DNA from: Thiogranum sp.
Lineage (GTDB): Bacteria > Pseudomonadota > Gammaproteobacteria > DSM-19610
Assembly: GCA_030148805.1 (NCBI GenBank)
Contig: JASBSS010000026.1
Coordinates: 124,001-188,000 of the forward strand
DNA length: 64,000 bases
Reading direction: 5' to 3'
A model generated the notes under the pieces. The model saw nothing but the letters and a program-made list of their open reading frames with translations, made no database searches and had not been told where the DNA came from. This document shows positions 34,493-41,856 of this stretch, piece by piece. Position 1 is the first letter of the stretch. The number at the start of each line of letters is the position of its first letter. The translations under genes and the position numbers were made by a program.

Positions 34493-35401
34493 ATGGATCA
34501 AAAAAGATTACTCGTTCTGACGAGCCTGTTGTGTCTGGGGGTGGTGACGAACGCCCAGGCGGCGCTGCGTGTTTTTGCCTGCGAGCCGGAATGGGGTGCG
34601 CTGGCCACCGAGCTGACTGGCGGCAAGGCGGTGGTGTACACCGCCACCACGGCGCAGCAGGATGTCCATCACATCCAGGCCCGGCCGAGTCTGATCGCGC
34701 AGGCGCGGCGCGCCGACCTGGTGGTCTGTACCGGTGCCGAGCTTGAAGTCGGCTGGTTGCCGCTGGTGCTGCGGCGCGCCGGGAATCCGCGCATCCAGGT
34801 CGGCACGCGCGGTTTTCTGGCGGCGACCGACTACGTGACGCTGCTGGAGAAACCCCAGCGGATCGACCGCGCCGACGGCGATGTGCACGCCGCGGGCAAT
34901 CCCCACATTCAACTCGATCCGCGCAACATCCAGCGAGTGGCCGCAGCCCTGGGTCAGCGCCTGGGGGAGATCGACGCCGGCAACGGCGAGTTCTACCGCC
35001 AGCGGCTTGAGGATTTCACCCGCCGTTGGCAGGCCGCCATCCAACGCTGGCAGCGCCAGGCCGCCCCGCTGCGCGGCATGCCCGTGGTGGTCTACCACCG
35101 TGGCTGGACCTATCTGAACCACTGGCTGGGGCTGAAGCAGCTGGCCGAGTTGGAACCGCTACCGGGCGTTGCCCCGACCAGCAGTCACCTGGCGGGCATC
35201 CTGGAGACGCTCAAGACCCGGCCGGCCAAGGCGATCATCCGCGCGCCCTATCAGGACCCCCGGCCGGTGCAGTGGTTGCACGGACACACCGGGATCGCCG
35301 CGCTCGAATTGCCCTTCACCGTCGGTGGCAACGCTCAGGCGGACGACCTGTTCGGGCTGTTCGACAGCACGCTGCAATTGCTGCTCGGGGTGGCGCGATG
35401 A
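34493..35401 (+). CDS. znuA: Periplasmic zinc/manganese-binding protein of an ABC importer (ZnuA-like)
   Basis: 302 aa from ATG 34493 (AGAGG upstream). Signal peptide ends at NAQA. It belongs to the cluster A-1 metal-binding family: EPEWGALATEL near the start, ligand-bearing QDVHHIQARPS, NPHIQLDPRN and VYHRGWTYLNHW, and a C-terminal domain with LPGVAPTSSHL. The His-rich loop typical of many ZnuA proteins is short here, so zinc versus manganese is not certain. The stop overlaps the znuB start (ATGA). The open frame extends upstream inside the preceding gene, but only this ATG yields a signal peptide. Confidence 0.85.
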   Translation: MDQKRLLVLTSLLCLGVVTNAQAALRVFACEPEWGALATELTGGKAVVYTATTAQQDVHHIQARPSLIAQARRADLVVCTGAELEVGWLPLVLRRAGNPRIQVGTRGFLAATDYVTLLEKPQRIDRADGDVHAAGNPHIQLDPRNIQRVAAALGQRLGEIDAGNGEFYRQRLEDFTRRWQAAIQRWQRQAAPLRGMPVVVYHRGWTYLNHWLGLKQLAELEPLPGVAPTSSHLAGILETLKTRPAKAIIRAPYQDPRPVQWLHGHTGIAALELPFTVGGNAQADDLFGLFDSTLQLLLGVAR

Positions 35402-36177
35402 ATCTCGACGGCCTCGATGCCACCATTCTCGCGCCGGCGCTGGCCGCCGGCGCGCTGGTCGTCGCCACCCATGTGCCGCTCGGATTGCAGGTGCTCAAGC
35501 GCGGCATCATTTTCATCGATCTGGCGATCGCACAGATCGCCGGGTTGGGGGTGTTGCTGGCTACGGTCGCGGGTTTCGACGCCGGCGGCTGGGGGATTCA
35601 GCTGATCGCCTTTTCCGCCGCCCTGCTCGGCGCCCTGCTGCTCTATGGCTGCGAGCGCCGCTGGCCGGAGAGCCTGGAGGCGGTGATCGGCAGCGTCTTC
35701 GTCCTGGCAGCCAGTGCCGGGATCCTGCTGCTGGCCCACAATCCTCACGGCGGAGAACATCTCAAGGATCTGCTCGTCGGGCAGATCCTGTGGGTTGGAT
35801 TCGACCAGTTGCCGCCCGTCGCGGTCCTCTATGCCGCGATACTGGTAGCCTGGTTCGCATGGCAAGCCGAACGCCGCCCGGTGCTCTTCTATGTGTTGTT
35901 CGCGGTGAGCGTGACCGCTTCGGTGCAATTGGTGGGCGTGTATCTGGTGTTTGCCAGCCTGATCCTGCCGGCCCTGGCGGCGCGCCGACGGGCGACCCGC
36001 TCAGGGGCGCTGCTCGCCGGATATAGCACCGGGGCGTTGGGCTATGGCGCGGGTCTGCTGGTCGCGGCGCTGGGTGATTTTCCGGCCGGAGCGGTGATCG
36101 TCTGGGCCCTGCTCGCCAGTGGCCTGCTGATCGCCCGGCTGGGCGGCCGGTCGGCGCGCGCCGCCCGCGCGGGCTAG
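35398..36177 (+). CDS. znuB: ABC-3 metal transporter permease (ZnuB-like)
   Basis: 259 aa with about eight membrane helices. ABC-3 family features include the stretch LKRGIIFIDLAIAQIAGLGVLLA, where the ATPase couples, and VQLVGVYLVFASLILPALAARR near the end. Together with ZnuA it would move zinc into the cytoplasm. No ZnuC ATPase is encoded in the cassette or elsewhere in the window. Its TAG stop shares the bases CTAG (36174-36177) with the stop of the convergent phosphatase gene. Confidence 0.88.
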   Translation: MNLDGLDATILAPALAAGALVVATHVPLGLQVLKRGIIFIDLAIAQIAGLGVLLATVAGFDAGGWGIQLIAFSAALLGALLLYGCERRWPESLEAVIGSVFVLAASAGILLLAHNPHGGEHLKDLLVGQILWVGFDQLPPVAVLYAAILVAWFAWQAERRPVLFYVLFAVSVTASVQLVGVYLVFASLILPALAARRRATRSGALLAGYSTGALGYGAGLLVAALGDFPAGAVIVWALLASGLLIARLGGRSARAARAG

Positions 36178-36665
36178 GCGGAATCCCGCTCCAACCGGCG
36201 ACGGATGTCGGCGAGCAGTCCGCGTGTGCCCTGTTCTACCAGATCGAGCACGCGGACAAAGCCCTGCGCGCCGCCGTAATAAGGATCGGGCACGTCGCGC
36301 ACCGTGTCGGTGGCGGCGAATTCCAGCAGCAGGCGGACCTTGTGACGCTGCGGCTGGGGACAGATGCGCAACAGGTCCTCGTAGTTGCTGCTGTCCATCG
36401 CCAACACATAGTCGAAGCGGGCGAAATCGTCCGTCTCGATACGTCGCGCCCGCTGACGACTCAAATCGATACCGCGCTGGGCCGCCGCCGCGGTGGCCCG
36501 TTGATCGGGGGGGTCGCCGACATGGTAGGCGTGGGTGCCGGCCGAATCGATCCGCACCCGGGTTTCGAGGCCGGCCTCCGCCACCAGCGACTCGAATACG
36601 CCCTGAGCCGTCGGCGAGCGACAGATATTGCCCATACAGACAAATAAAACGCTTACTTTATACAT
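36174..36665 (-). CDS. Low-molecular-weight protein-tyrosine phosphatase
   Basis: 163 aa. The P-loop CMGNICRSPTA has catalytic Cys10 and Arg16; the general-acid region is VPDPYYGG. It dephosphorylates protein phosphotyrosine. In Pseudomonas and relatives an orthologue lies next to kdsB, as here; there it is followed by murB, which is absent from this window. A small plus-strand gene separates it from kdsB. Confidence 0.9.
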   Translation of the reverse strand: MYKVSVLFVCMGNICRSPTAQGVFESLVAEAGLETRVRIDSAGTHAYHVGDPPDQRATAAAAQRGIDLSRQRARRIETDDFARFDYVLAMDSSNYEDLLRICPQPQRHKVRLLLEFAATDTVRDVPDPYYGGAQGFVRVLDLVEQGTRGLLADIRRRLERDSA

Positions 36666-36722
36666 AGTTATAAATAGTTCTTAAACTTGATTGTTTTCCG
36701 GATTCCGTTCACAGTAGCGACC

Positions 36723-36977
36723 ATGGAGCGAGAACTTCTGCAACAATTGCGCGCGCTGATCGGCAGAACCCTGACCTACAGCGGTCACAACTGCCGCATT
36801 ATCGAAATCCTCGATCACGAGGACGCCCTGGTGCTGCGCTGCGAGGACAACGAACGGGTGATTCAGGGCAATCAGTTCGGTGAAGCCACCCGGCGGGTCA
36901 AGCGCACCCATACGCTGCCCTTGTTCGATAACCATCAGAGCCTGAATCCCGTGATCCGCGCCTGGCTGGAGTCCTAG
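36723..36977 (+). CDS. Small conserved hypothetical protein
   Basis: 84 aa from ATG 36723. Compact beta-rich pattern: LIGRTLTYSGHNCRIIEILDHEDALVLRCEDNERVIQGNQFGEATRRV. It resembles small conserved gammaproteobacterial proteins of unknown role; no metal or catalytic motif. It is transcribed against its neighbours, divergent from the phosphatase and convergent with kdsB. A longer frame starts at 36687 but lacks better support. Confidence 0.6.
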   Translation: MERELLQQLRALIGRTLTYSGHNCRIIEILDHEDALVLRCEDNERVIQGNQFGEATRRVKRTHTLPLFDNHQSLNPVIRAWLES

Positions 36978-36988
36978 GGTCCTTCCCC

Positions 36989-37765
36989 TCAAGCGTTCGC
37001 GCGGGCCTTCAGCAGCTGCTCGGCGATGTGCAAATCGTCCTCGGTGTCCACGCCAGGCCCCGGGCGTTGACACGCCTGGGCCACGTGGATGCGCTCACCG
37101 TACCAGAGCGCGCGCAATTGTTCGAGCTGCTCGGCCTGCTCCAGGGGACAGGGACGCATCTGGGCGTAACGGCGCAGGTAGGCGACGCGGTAGGCGTAGA
37201 TACCGATATGCCGCAGCGGTACCACCCCGACCGGCAGCGCCTTGATGCCCTCGTGCAGCAGATCCCGATCCCAGGGGATCGACGCCCGGCTGAAATACAA
37301 GGCGAAGCCGTCCCTGTCCGTGACCACCTTGACCACGTTGGGGTCGAAAAACTCGCCCGCCGCCACCAGCGGGGTGGCGATAGTGGCCAGCGCCGCGGCC
37401 TCGTGGGCGGCCAGATCGCCGGCCACCTGGTCGATCAACGCCGGCGGCATCAAGGGTTCATCCCCCTGCAGGTTGACCACGATGGCCTCGTCCGGCCAGT
37501 CGAGCCGGTCGACCACTTCGGCCAGGCGGTCGGTACCGCTGGCGTGTTCCGGCGAGGTCATGCAGACCTGGGCGCCGAACCCGAGCGCTGCCTGCTCGAT
37601 ACGGGTATCGTCGGTGGCGACGACGACGTGTTCGGCACCGCTGGCGCAGCCGCTGGCGAAAACATATTCCAGCATCGGCTTGCCGAGCAGTTCGCGCAAC
37701 GGTTTGCCGGGCAGGCGGGTGGAGGCGTAGCGGGCGGGTATGACGACTTTGTAGTCGTTTGCCAT
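36989..37765 (-). CDS. kdsB: 3-deoxy-manno-octulosonate cytidylyltransferase
   Basis: 258 aa. Activates Kdo with CTP to CMP-Kdo for lipopolysaccharide inner-core synthesis. PARYASTRLPGKPLRELLGKPML at the N-terminus, ATDDTRI, NLQGDEPLMPP and HIGIYAYR are family signatures. It is the last gene of the comEC-exbB-exbD-msbA-lpxK-ycaR-kdsB run, 19 bp after the ycaR stop. Confidence 0.95.
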   Translation of the reverse strand: MANDYKVVIPARYASTRLPGKPLRELLGKPMLEYVFASGCASGAEHVVVATDDTRIEQAALGFGAQVCMTSPEHASGTDRLAEVVDRLDWPDEAIVVNLQGDEPLMPPALIDQVAGDLAAHEAAALATIATPLVAAGEFFDPNVVKVVTDRDGFALYFSRASIPWDRDLLHEGIKALPVGVVPLRHIGIYAYRVAYLRRYAQMRPCPLEQAEQLEQLRALWYGERIHVAQACQRPGPGVDTEDDLHIAEQLLKARANA

Positions 37766-37784
37766 GGGCTTGGTTATCCTGGGG

Positions 37785-37964
37785 TCAGACTTCTTCTTCG
37801 GCCGGCAGTGGCCGGGCTTCTTCCTCGAGCATGACAGGAATATCGTCGCGTATCGGATAGGCGAGCCTGTCAGCCTTGCAGATCAGTTCCTGGGTTTTCT
37901 GGTTGTAGCTCAACGGCCCTTTACAGACCGGACAGGCCAGGATGTCGAGTAGCTTCTTGTCCAT
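37785..37964 (-). CDS. ycaR: Trm112/YcaR-family small zinc-ribbon-like protein
   Basis: 59 aa. Reads [20 protein letters not shown] at the start, then [21 protein letters not shown], nearly the E. coli YcaR pattern including Cys11, Cys14 and Cys29. CAGGAG lies 7-8 nt before its ATG at 37964, which directly abuts the lpxK stop. In E. coli the gene also lies between lpxK and kdsB. Trm112-like proteins elsewhere activate methyltransferases; the bacterial role is not established. Confidence 0.9.
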   Translation of the reverse strand: MDKKLLDILACPVCKGPLSYNQKTQELICKADRLAYPIRDDIPVMLEEEARPLPAEEEV

Positions 37965-38963
37965 TCAGTGCTCCTGTTTGATCGTGGTCGTCAGCCAGTC
38001 GGTGAAATGCGGGTCCAGGCGGGCCTCGACCGGTACCACCCAGGCGTGCGGCAGGGGGAAATCACGGCATTTTACCGCGTCTTTGGCGGTCATCAAAACC
38101 GGGTCCGGGGTGGGAAAGCGCAGATCAGCGGCGACATAGTCGTGGTGATCGTCGAAGGCGCGGCAGTTCAATTCCAATCCGGCCGCACGCAACTGGGAAA
38201 AAAATCGCTCCGGCCGGGCGATTCCGGCCACTGCGTGGACCCGTTGTCCGACGAAGGCGCTGAGCGGGAGGCGATGACCGGGGTCGAGCAGATTCACCGC
38301 CTCGGTGAGTCGATACTCCATCACCGTGTCGGCTTGCGCACACCGGCGCCCCAGCGCCACCACGGCGTCGGCGTGGCGCAGCCGCGACCAGGGTTCGCGC
38401 AGGGGTCCGGCGGGCAGGCAGGCCCCGTTGCCACGGGGGTATTCCCCGTCGAGGACGACGATCTCAAGATCGCGGCGCAGACGGTAGTGTTGCAAGCCGT
38501 CGTCGCATAACAGCAGCTCGCAGGCGCTCTCGCGCAGCAACTGGCGTCCGGCGGCCACCCGGTCGGGCCCCGCCATGACCGGCAGGCCGGTCGCCTGCGC
38601 CAGGAGTACCGCCTCGTCGCCGACGCGGCGGGGATCGCTGTCGGCGTACACCCGCTGCGGCCAGTGGCGTGCCCGGGCACGATAGCCGCTGCATAAAATG
38701 CCGATCCGCAACCGAGTCGCGCGCAAGGCGTGCGCCAGCGCGATGACCAACGGGGTCTTGCCGCCGCCGCCGACCACCAGGTTGCCGACTACAATGACCT
38801 GGCAGGCCAACGGGTGGCTGCGCGCAAGACCGATACGGTAGGCTGCGCGACGCAAGCCGACCAGCGCGCCATAGACCCACGCCAACGGCAACAGTGCCCG
38901 ATAGGCGGTCGAGTCGCCGTACCAGAGTTCCCGCAGGCGGCGTTCCAGTTCAGCCCTGCGCAC
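37965..38963 (-). CDS. lpxK: Tetraacyldisaccharide 4'-kinase
   Basis: 332 aa. Phosphorylates the lipid A disaccharide at the 4' position, the sixth step of lipid A synthesis, at the inner membrane. An N-terminal membrane-associating region is followed by the P-loop VVGNLVVGGGGKTPLV. Also visible are DDGLQHYRLRRDLEIVVLD and VMTAKDAVKC. It overlaps the msbA end by 14 bp. Confidence 0.95.
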   Translation of the reverse strand: MRRAELERRLRELWYGDSTAYRALLPLAWVYGALVGLRRAAYRIGLARSHPLACQVIVVGNLVVGGGGKTPLVIALAHALRATRLRIGILCSGYRARARHWPQRVYADSDPRRVGDEAVLLAQATGLPVMAGPDRVAAGRQLLRESACELLLCDDGLQHYRLRRDLEIVVLDGEYPRGNGACLPAGPLREPWSRLRHADAVVALGRRCAQADTVMEYRLTEAVNLLDPGHRLPLSAFVGQRVHAVAGIARPERFFSQLRAAGLELNCRAFDDHHDYVAADLRFPTPDPVLMTAKDAVKCRDFPLPHAWVVPVEARLDPHFTDWLTTTIKQEH

Positions 38964-40716
38964 GCGTCTCGGCCGCCTGGTCGCGAAACTGCAAACGGTA
39001 AAGCTCGGCGTAGAGGCCGTTTTTTGCCAACAACTCGGCGTGGGTGCCGGACTCCGCCAGACGTCCCTGCTCCAGCACCAGGATACGGTCGGCGCGCTCG
39101 ACGGTGGACAACCGGTGGGCGATGATCAGCGCCGTGCGGTTCGCGCTCAGGCGCGCGATGGCCGCCTGCAGCAGATGCTCAGATTCGCTGTCGAGCGAGG
39201 AAGTGGCTTCGTCGAGGATCAGGATGGGGGCGTCTTTCAACAACGCCCGGGCGATGGCGATGCGCTGGCGCTGTCCGCCCGAGAGCAGTACCCCGCGTTC
39301 GCCGACCCGCGTCTGCAGCCCCTGCGGCAGCGCACGGATGAAATCCAAGGCGTTGGCGTTGGCGGCCGCGGCTTCGATCTCGCGCTGGTCGGCCTGCAGG
39401 TTGCCATAGCCGATGTTGTGCGCCAGGGTGTCGTTGAACAAAACGACGTCCTGACCCACCACGGCGATCTGACGGCGCAGATCGCCGAGGCGGAATTCGC
39501 GCAGGTCGTGTCCGTCCAGCACGATCGCGCCGCGCTGGGGTTCGTAGAAGCGCAGCAGCAGGTTCACCAGGGTGCTCTTGCCGCAGCCCGAGCGCCCTAC
39601 CAGCGCCACGGTCTGGCCCGGCTCGATGCTGAACGACAGGTCGCTGATCACGTCGCCCTTGCTCTCATCGTAGGCGAAATCGACCTGGCGGAATTCGATC
39701 CTGCCCTCGGCGTGGGCGAGCGGCAGGCGCCCCTCGTCGCGCTCCTCGGGCTGGTCCAACAGCTCAAAGATGCTGCGCGCGGCGGCCAGCCCGCGCTGGA
39801 TCAGCGCGTTGACGTTGGTCAGCCGCTTGATCGGTTGCAACAGCAGCATCATCGCCGCGATGAACGAGACGAAACTGCCGACGCTGATCTGTCGCGTCAC
39901 CGAATCCAGGGTGGCGAGGTAGATCACCAGCGCCAGTACGCAGGCGGCGATCAGCTGCACCACCGGCGTGCTGGCGCCGACCACGGCCGCCATCTTCATC
40001 TGCAAACTGCGGTTGCGCTCGTTGACGGCTGCAAACTGTTGTTCCTGCCAGCGTTCACCGTTGAACGACTTGACCAGACGCTGCCCGTGAATGACCTCTT
40101 CGCTGTATTGGGTCAGTTCGCCCATCGAATCCTGGATGCGCCGGCTGAGCAGCCGGAAACGGCGGCTGACCACGCGCAACAGTGCGATCAACACCGGCCC
40201 GGTGACGAGAAACAACAACGTCAGCCAGCCGCTGATCCAGAACATATAGAGAAGCAGAAACAGCGCGGTCAGCGAATCGCGCACCAGCACGGTTACCGCG
40301 TTGGTGGCCGCTTCGGCCACCTGCTCCACGTCGAAGGTCAGGCGCGAGAGCATGCGCCCGGCCGGGTGCAGGTCGAAGTAGCGCGCCGGCAACCGCAGCT
40401 GCCGGTGGAACACCTCGCGGCGCAGTTCCTGGACGATGCGTCGGCCGATCCAGGTCATGAGATAGCGACTGGAGAAACCGGTCGCGCCGCGCAGCAGGAA
40501 CAGGCCCACCAGCGCCAGGGGCACGAAACGGATGGTGTGCGGGTCGCGCTGGATGAAATTGCCGTCCAGCATTGGCTTCATCAGCGCCGCCAGGCCGGTA
40601 TCGGTGGCCGCGAACAGAACCATGGTGAGCACCGCGAGTGCGAACAGCCGCCAGTAGGGAACGGCGTAGCCCAGCAGGCGTTGATAGACCGCGGTGGCCG
40701 AGAGCGGCGCGGTCAC
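38950..40716 (-). CDS. msbA: Lipid A export ATP-binding/permease protein
   Basis: 588 aa. An N-terminal six-helix ABC exporter domain (about 15-325) is fused to a nucleotide-binding domain: Walker A GRSGCGKSTLVN, signature LLSGGQRQRIA, Walker B ILILDEATSSLD. It flips the lipid A core across the inner membrane. It sits directly upstream of lpxK with overlap, as in many gammaproteobacteria, and its start overlaps the exbD stop by four bases. Confidence 0.95.
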   Translation of the reverse strand: MTAPLSATAVYQRLLGYAVPYWRLFALAVLTMVLFAATDTGLAALMKPMLDGNFIQRDPHTIRFVPLALVGLFLLRGATGFSSRYLMTWIGRRIVQELRREVFHRQLRLPARYFDLHPAGRMLSRLTFDVEQVAEAATNAVTVLVRDSLTALFLLLYMFWISGWLTLLFLVTGPVLIALLRVVSRRFRLLSRRIQDSMGELTQYSEEVIHGQRLVKSFNGERWQEQQFAAVNERNRSLQMKMAAVVGASTPVVQLIAACVLALVIYLATLDSVTRQISVGSFVSFIAAMMLLLQPIKRLTNVNALIQRGLAAARSIFELLDQPEERDEGRLPLAHAEGRIEFRQVDFAYDESKGDVISDLSFSIEPGQTVALVGRSGCGKSTLVNLLLRFYEPQRGAIVLDGHDLREFRLGDLRRQIAVVGQDVVLFNDTLAHNIGYGNLQADQREIEAAAANANALDFIRALPQGLQTRVGERGVLLSGGQRQRIAIARALLKDAPILILDEATSSLDSESEHLLQAAIARLSANRTALIIAHRLSTVERADRILVLEQGRLAESGTHAELLAKNGLYAELYRLQFRDQAAETRAQG

Positions 40717-41138
40717 TCTCCCCCGCTTTCCGGCTGGCTGGTCGCCAGGGACATTTTCGCCAGCCCGAGTTGAGCGCTGGCGTCCATGGCGCGGACCACT
40801 GATTCGTAGGGGGTGCGTTTATCGGCGCGGATGACCACCGGCACGTCCGTCTGATCGCCCAGATACTTGACGATGGCGCGCTTGAGCGTATCCAGTTGGG
40901 TGTTGACGACTTGTTGCTGGTCGATGAAATAGCGGCCGTCGGCGTCGATGACGATTTCCAGCAATTCCTTGCGCTCCTCGGCCGGCTGCCCGCTGGCCTG
41001 TGGCAACTCGATCTTGATCTGCGATTCCTTCTGGAAGGTGGTCGAGACCATGAAAAAGATCAGCAGGATGAAGACCACGTCGATCAGCGGGGTGAGGTTG
41101 ACCTCGGGTTCGTCGCTGCGCGACTGGCGCAGATTCAC
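40713..41138 (-). CDS. exbD: Biopolymer transport protein ExbD/TolR family
   Basis: 141 aa from a GTG at 41138 with GAGGAC upstream. Short N-terminus, one membrane helix bearing the functional Asp (EVNLTPLIDVVFILLIFFMVST), then a periplasmic domain. It forms with ExbB the proton-driven motor that energises TonB-dependent or Tol systems. No tonB or tolA is nearby. The GTG overlaps the exbB stop (GTGA). Comparable exbB-exbD pairs lie beside comEC and lpxK in Pseudomonas and Xanthomonas. Confidence 0.9.
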   Translation of the reverse strand: MNLRQSRSDEPEVNLTPLIDVVFILLIFFMVSTTFQKESQIKIELPQASGQPAEERKELLEIVIDADGRYFIDQQQVVNTQLDTLKRAIVKYLGDQTDVPVVIRADKRTPYESVVRAMDASAQLGLAKMSLATSQPESGGE

Positions 41139-41770
41139 AGCGCGTCCTCGATGACGTTCTCGCGCGAGCGCTGGCCGTGGAGCACTTCGACCATGCGTAG
41201 CGCCTGCTGTTCCATGCGAATGACCAGCATGTTGACCTTGCCGCGAAAATAGCGATAGGCCATCAACGAGGGAATGGCGACCACCATGCCGGCGGCAGTG
41301 GTGATCAGCGCCTGGGAGATGCCGCTGGCGAGCGCGCCGGGGTTGCCGACGCCCTGAGTGGTGATGGTGGAGAACACCTGTATCATGCCGATGACGGTGC
41401 CGAGCAGGCCCAACAAGGGGGAAATCGCCGCAATGGTGCCAAGTGTATTGATGTAGCGCTCCAGTTCGTGCACCACGTGACGGCCGGTGTCCTCGATGGC
41501 CTCTTTCATGATTTCCCGGCTGGCGTTGCGGTTGATCAAGCCCGCGGCCAGAATGCGGCCCAGTGGCGAGCCGGCGCGCAACTCCTGCAAGCGCTCGACG
41601 TCGAGTTTTTTGCTCTTGGCCTGGTCCCAGACCTGGGCCACCAACTGGCGGGGAATGACGCGTTTGACCCGCAGGGTCCACAAGCGTTCGGCGATGATGG
41701 CGAAGGCGATAATGGAGCAGGCGATGATCGGGAGCATGAGCCAGCCGCCGGCGGTAACCAGTTCAAACAC
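41135..41770 (-). CDS. exbB: MotA/TolQ/ExbB proton channel family protein
   Basis: 211 aa from a GTG at 41770, preceded by AAGGA. Three membrane helices with the family pattern LGTIAAISPLLGLLGTVIGMIQVF and GISQALITTAAGMVVAIPSLMAYRYF. It is the proton-channel partner of ExbD. Both genes use GTG starts and overlap, which suggests fixed stoichiometry. A longer in-frame reading upstream runs into comEC and is not credible. Confidence 0.9.
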   Translation of the reverse strand: MFELVTAGGWLMLPIIACSIIAFAIIAERLWTLRVKRVIPRQLVAQVWDQAKSKKLDVERLQELRAGSPLGRILAAGLINRNASREIMKEAIEDTGRHVVHELERYINTLGTIAAISPLLGLLGTVIGMIQVFSTITTQGVGNPGALASGISQALITTAAGMVVAIPSLMAYRYFRGKVNMLVIRMEQQALRMVEVLHGQRSRENVIEDAL

Positions 41771-41856
41771 TTGTCTTTGTCCTTGCGCGTGGTGGTTGCG
41801 GAACGCCCGCCATGATACGCGATTTCCGTGGCGAGACGAAAGCGCCGGTGCCGCGG

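Noticed and set aside
35026-35397. Upstream extension of znuB
   Set aside because: It overlaps znuA out of frame; ATG 35398 overlaps the znuA stop and gives the normal permease length.
39040-40773. 577-codon plus-strand open frame opposite msbA
   Set aside because: MsbA Walker A, signature and Walker B motifs are on the minus strand; the antisense product is composed of biased residues with no domain.
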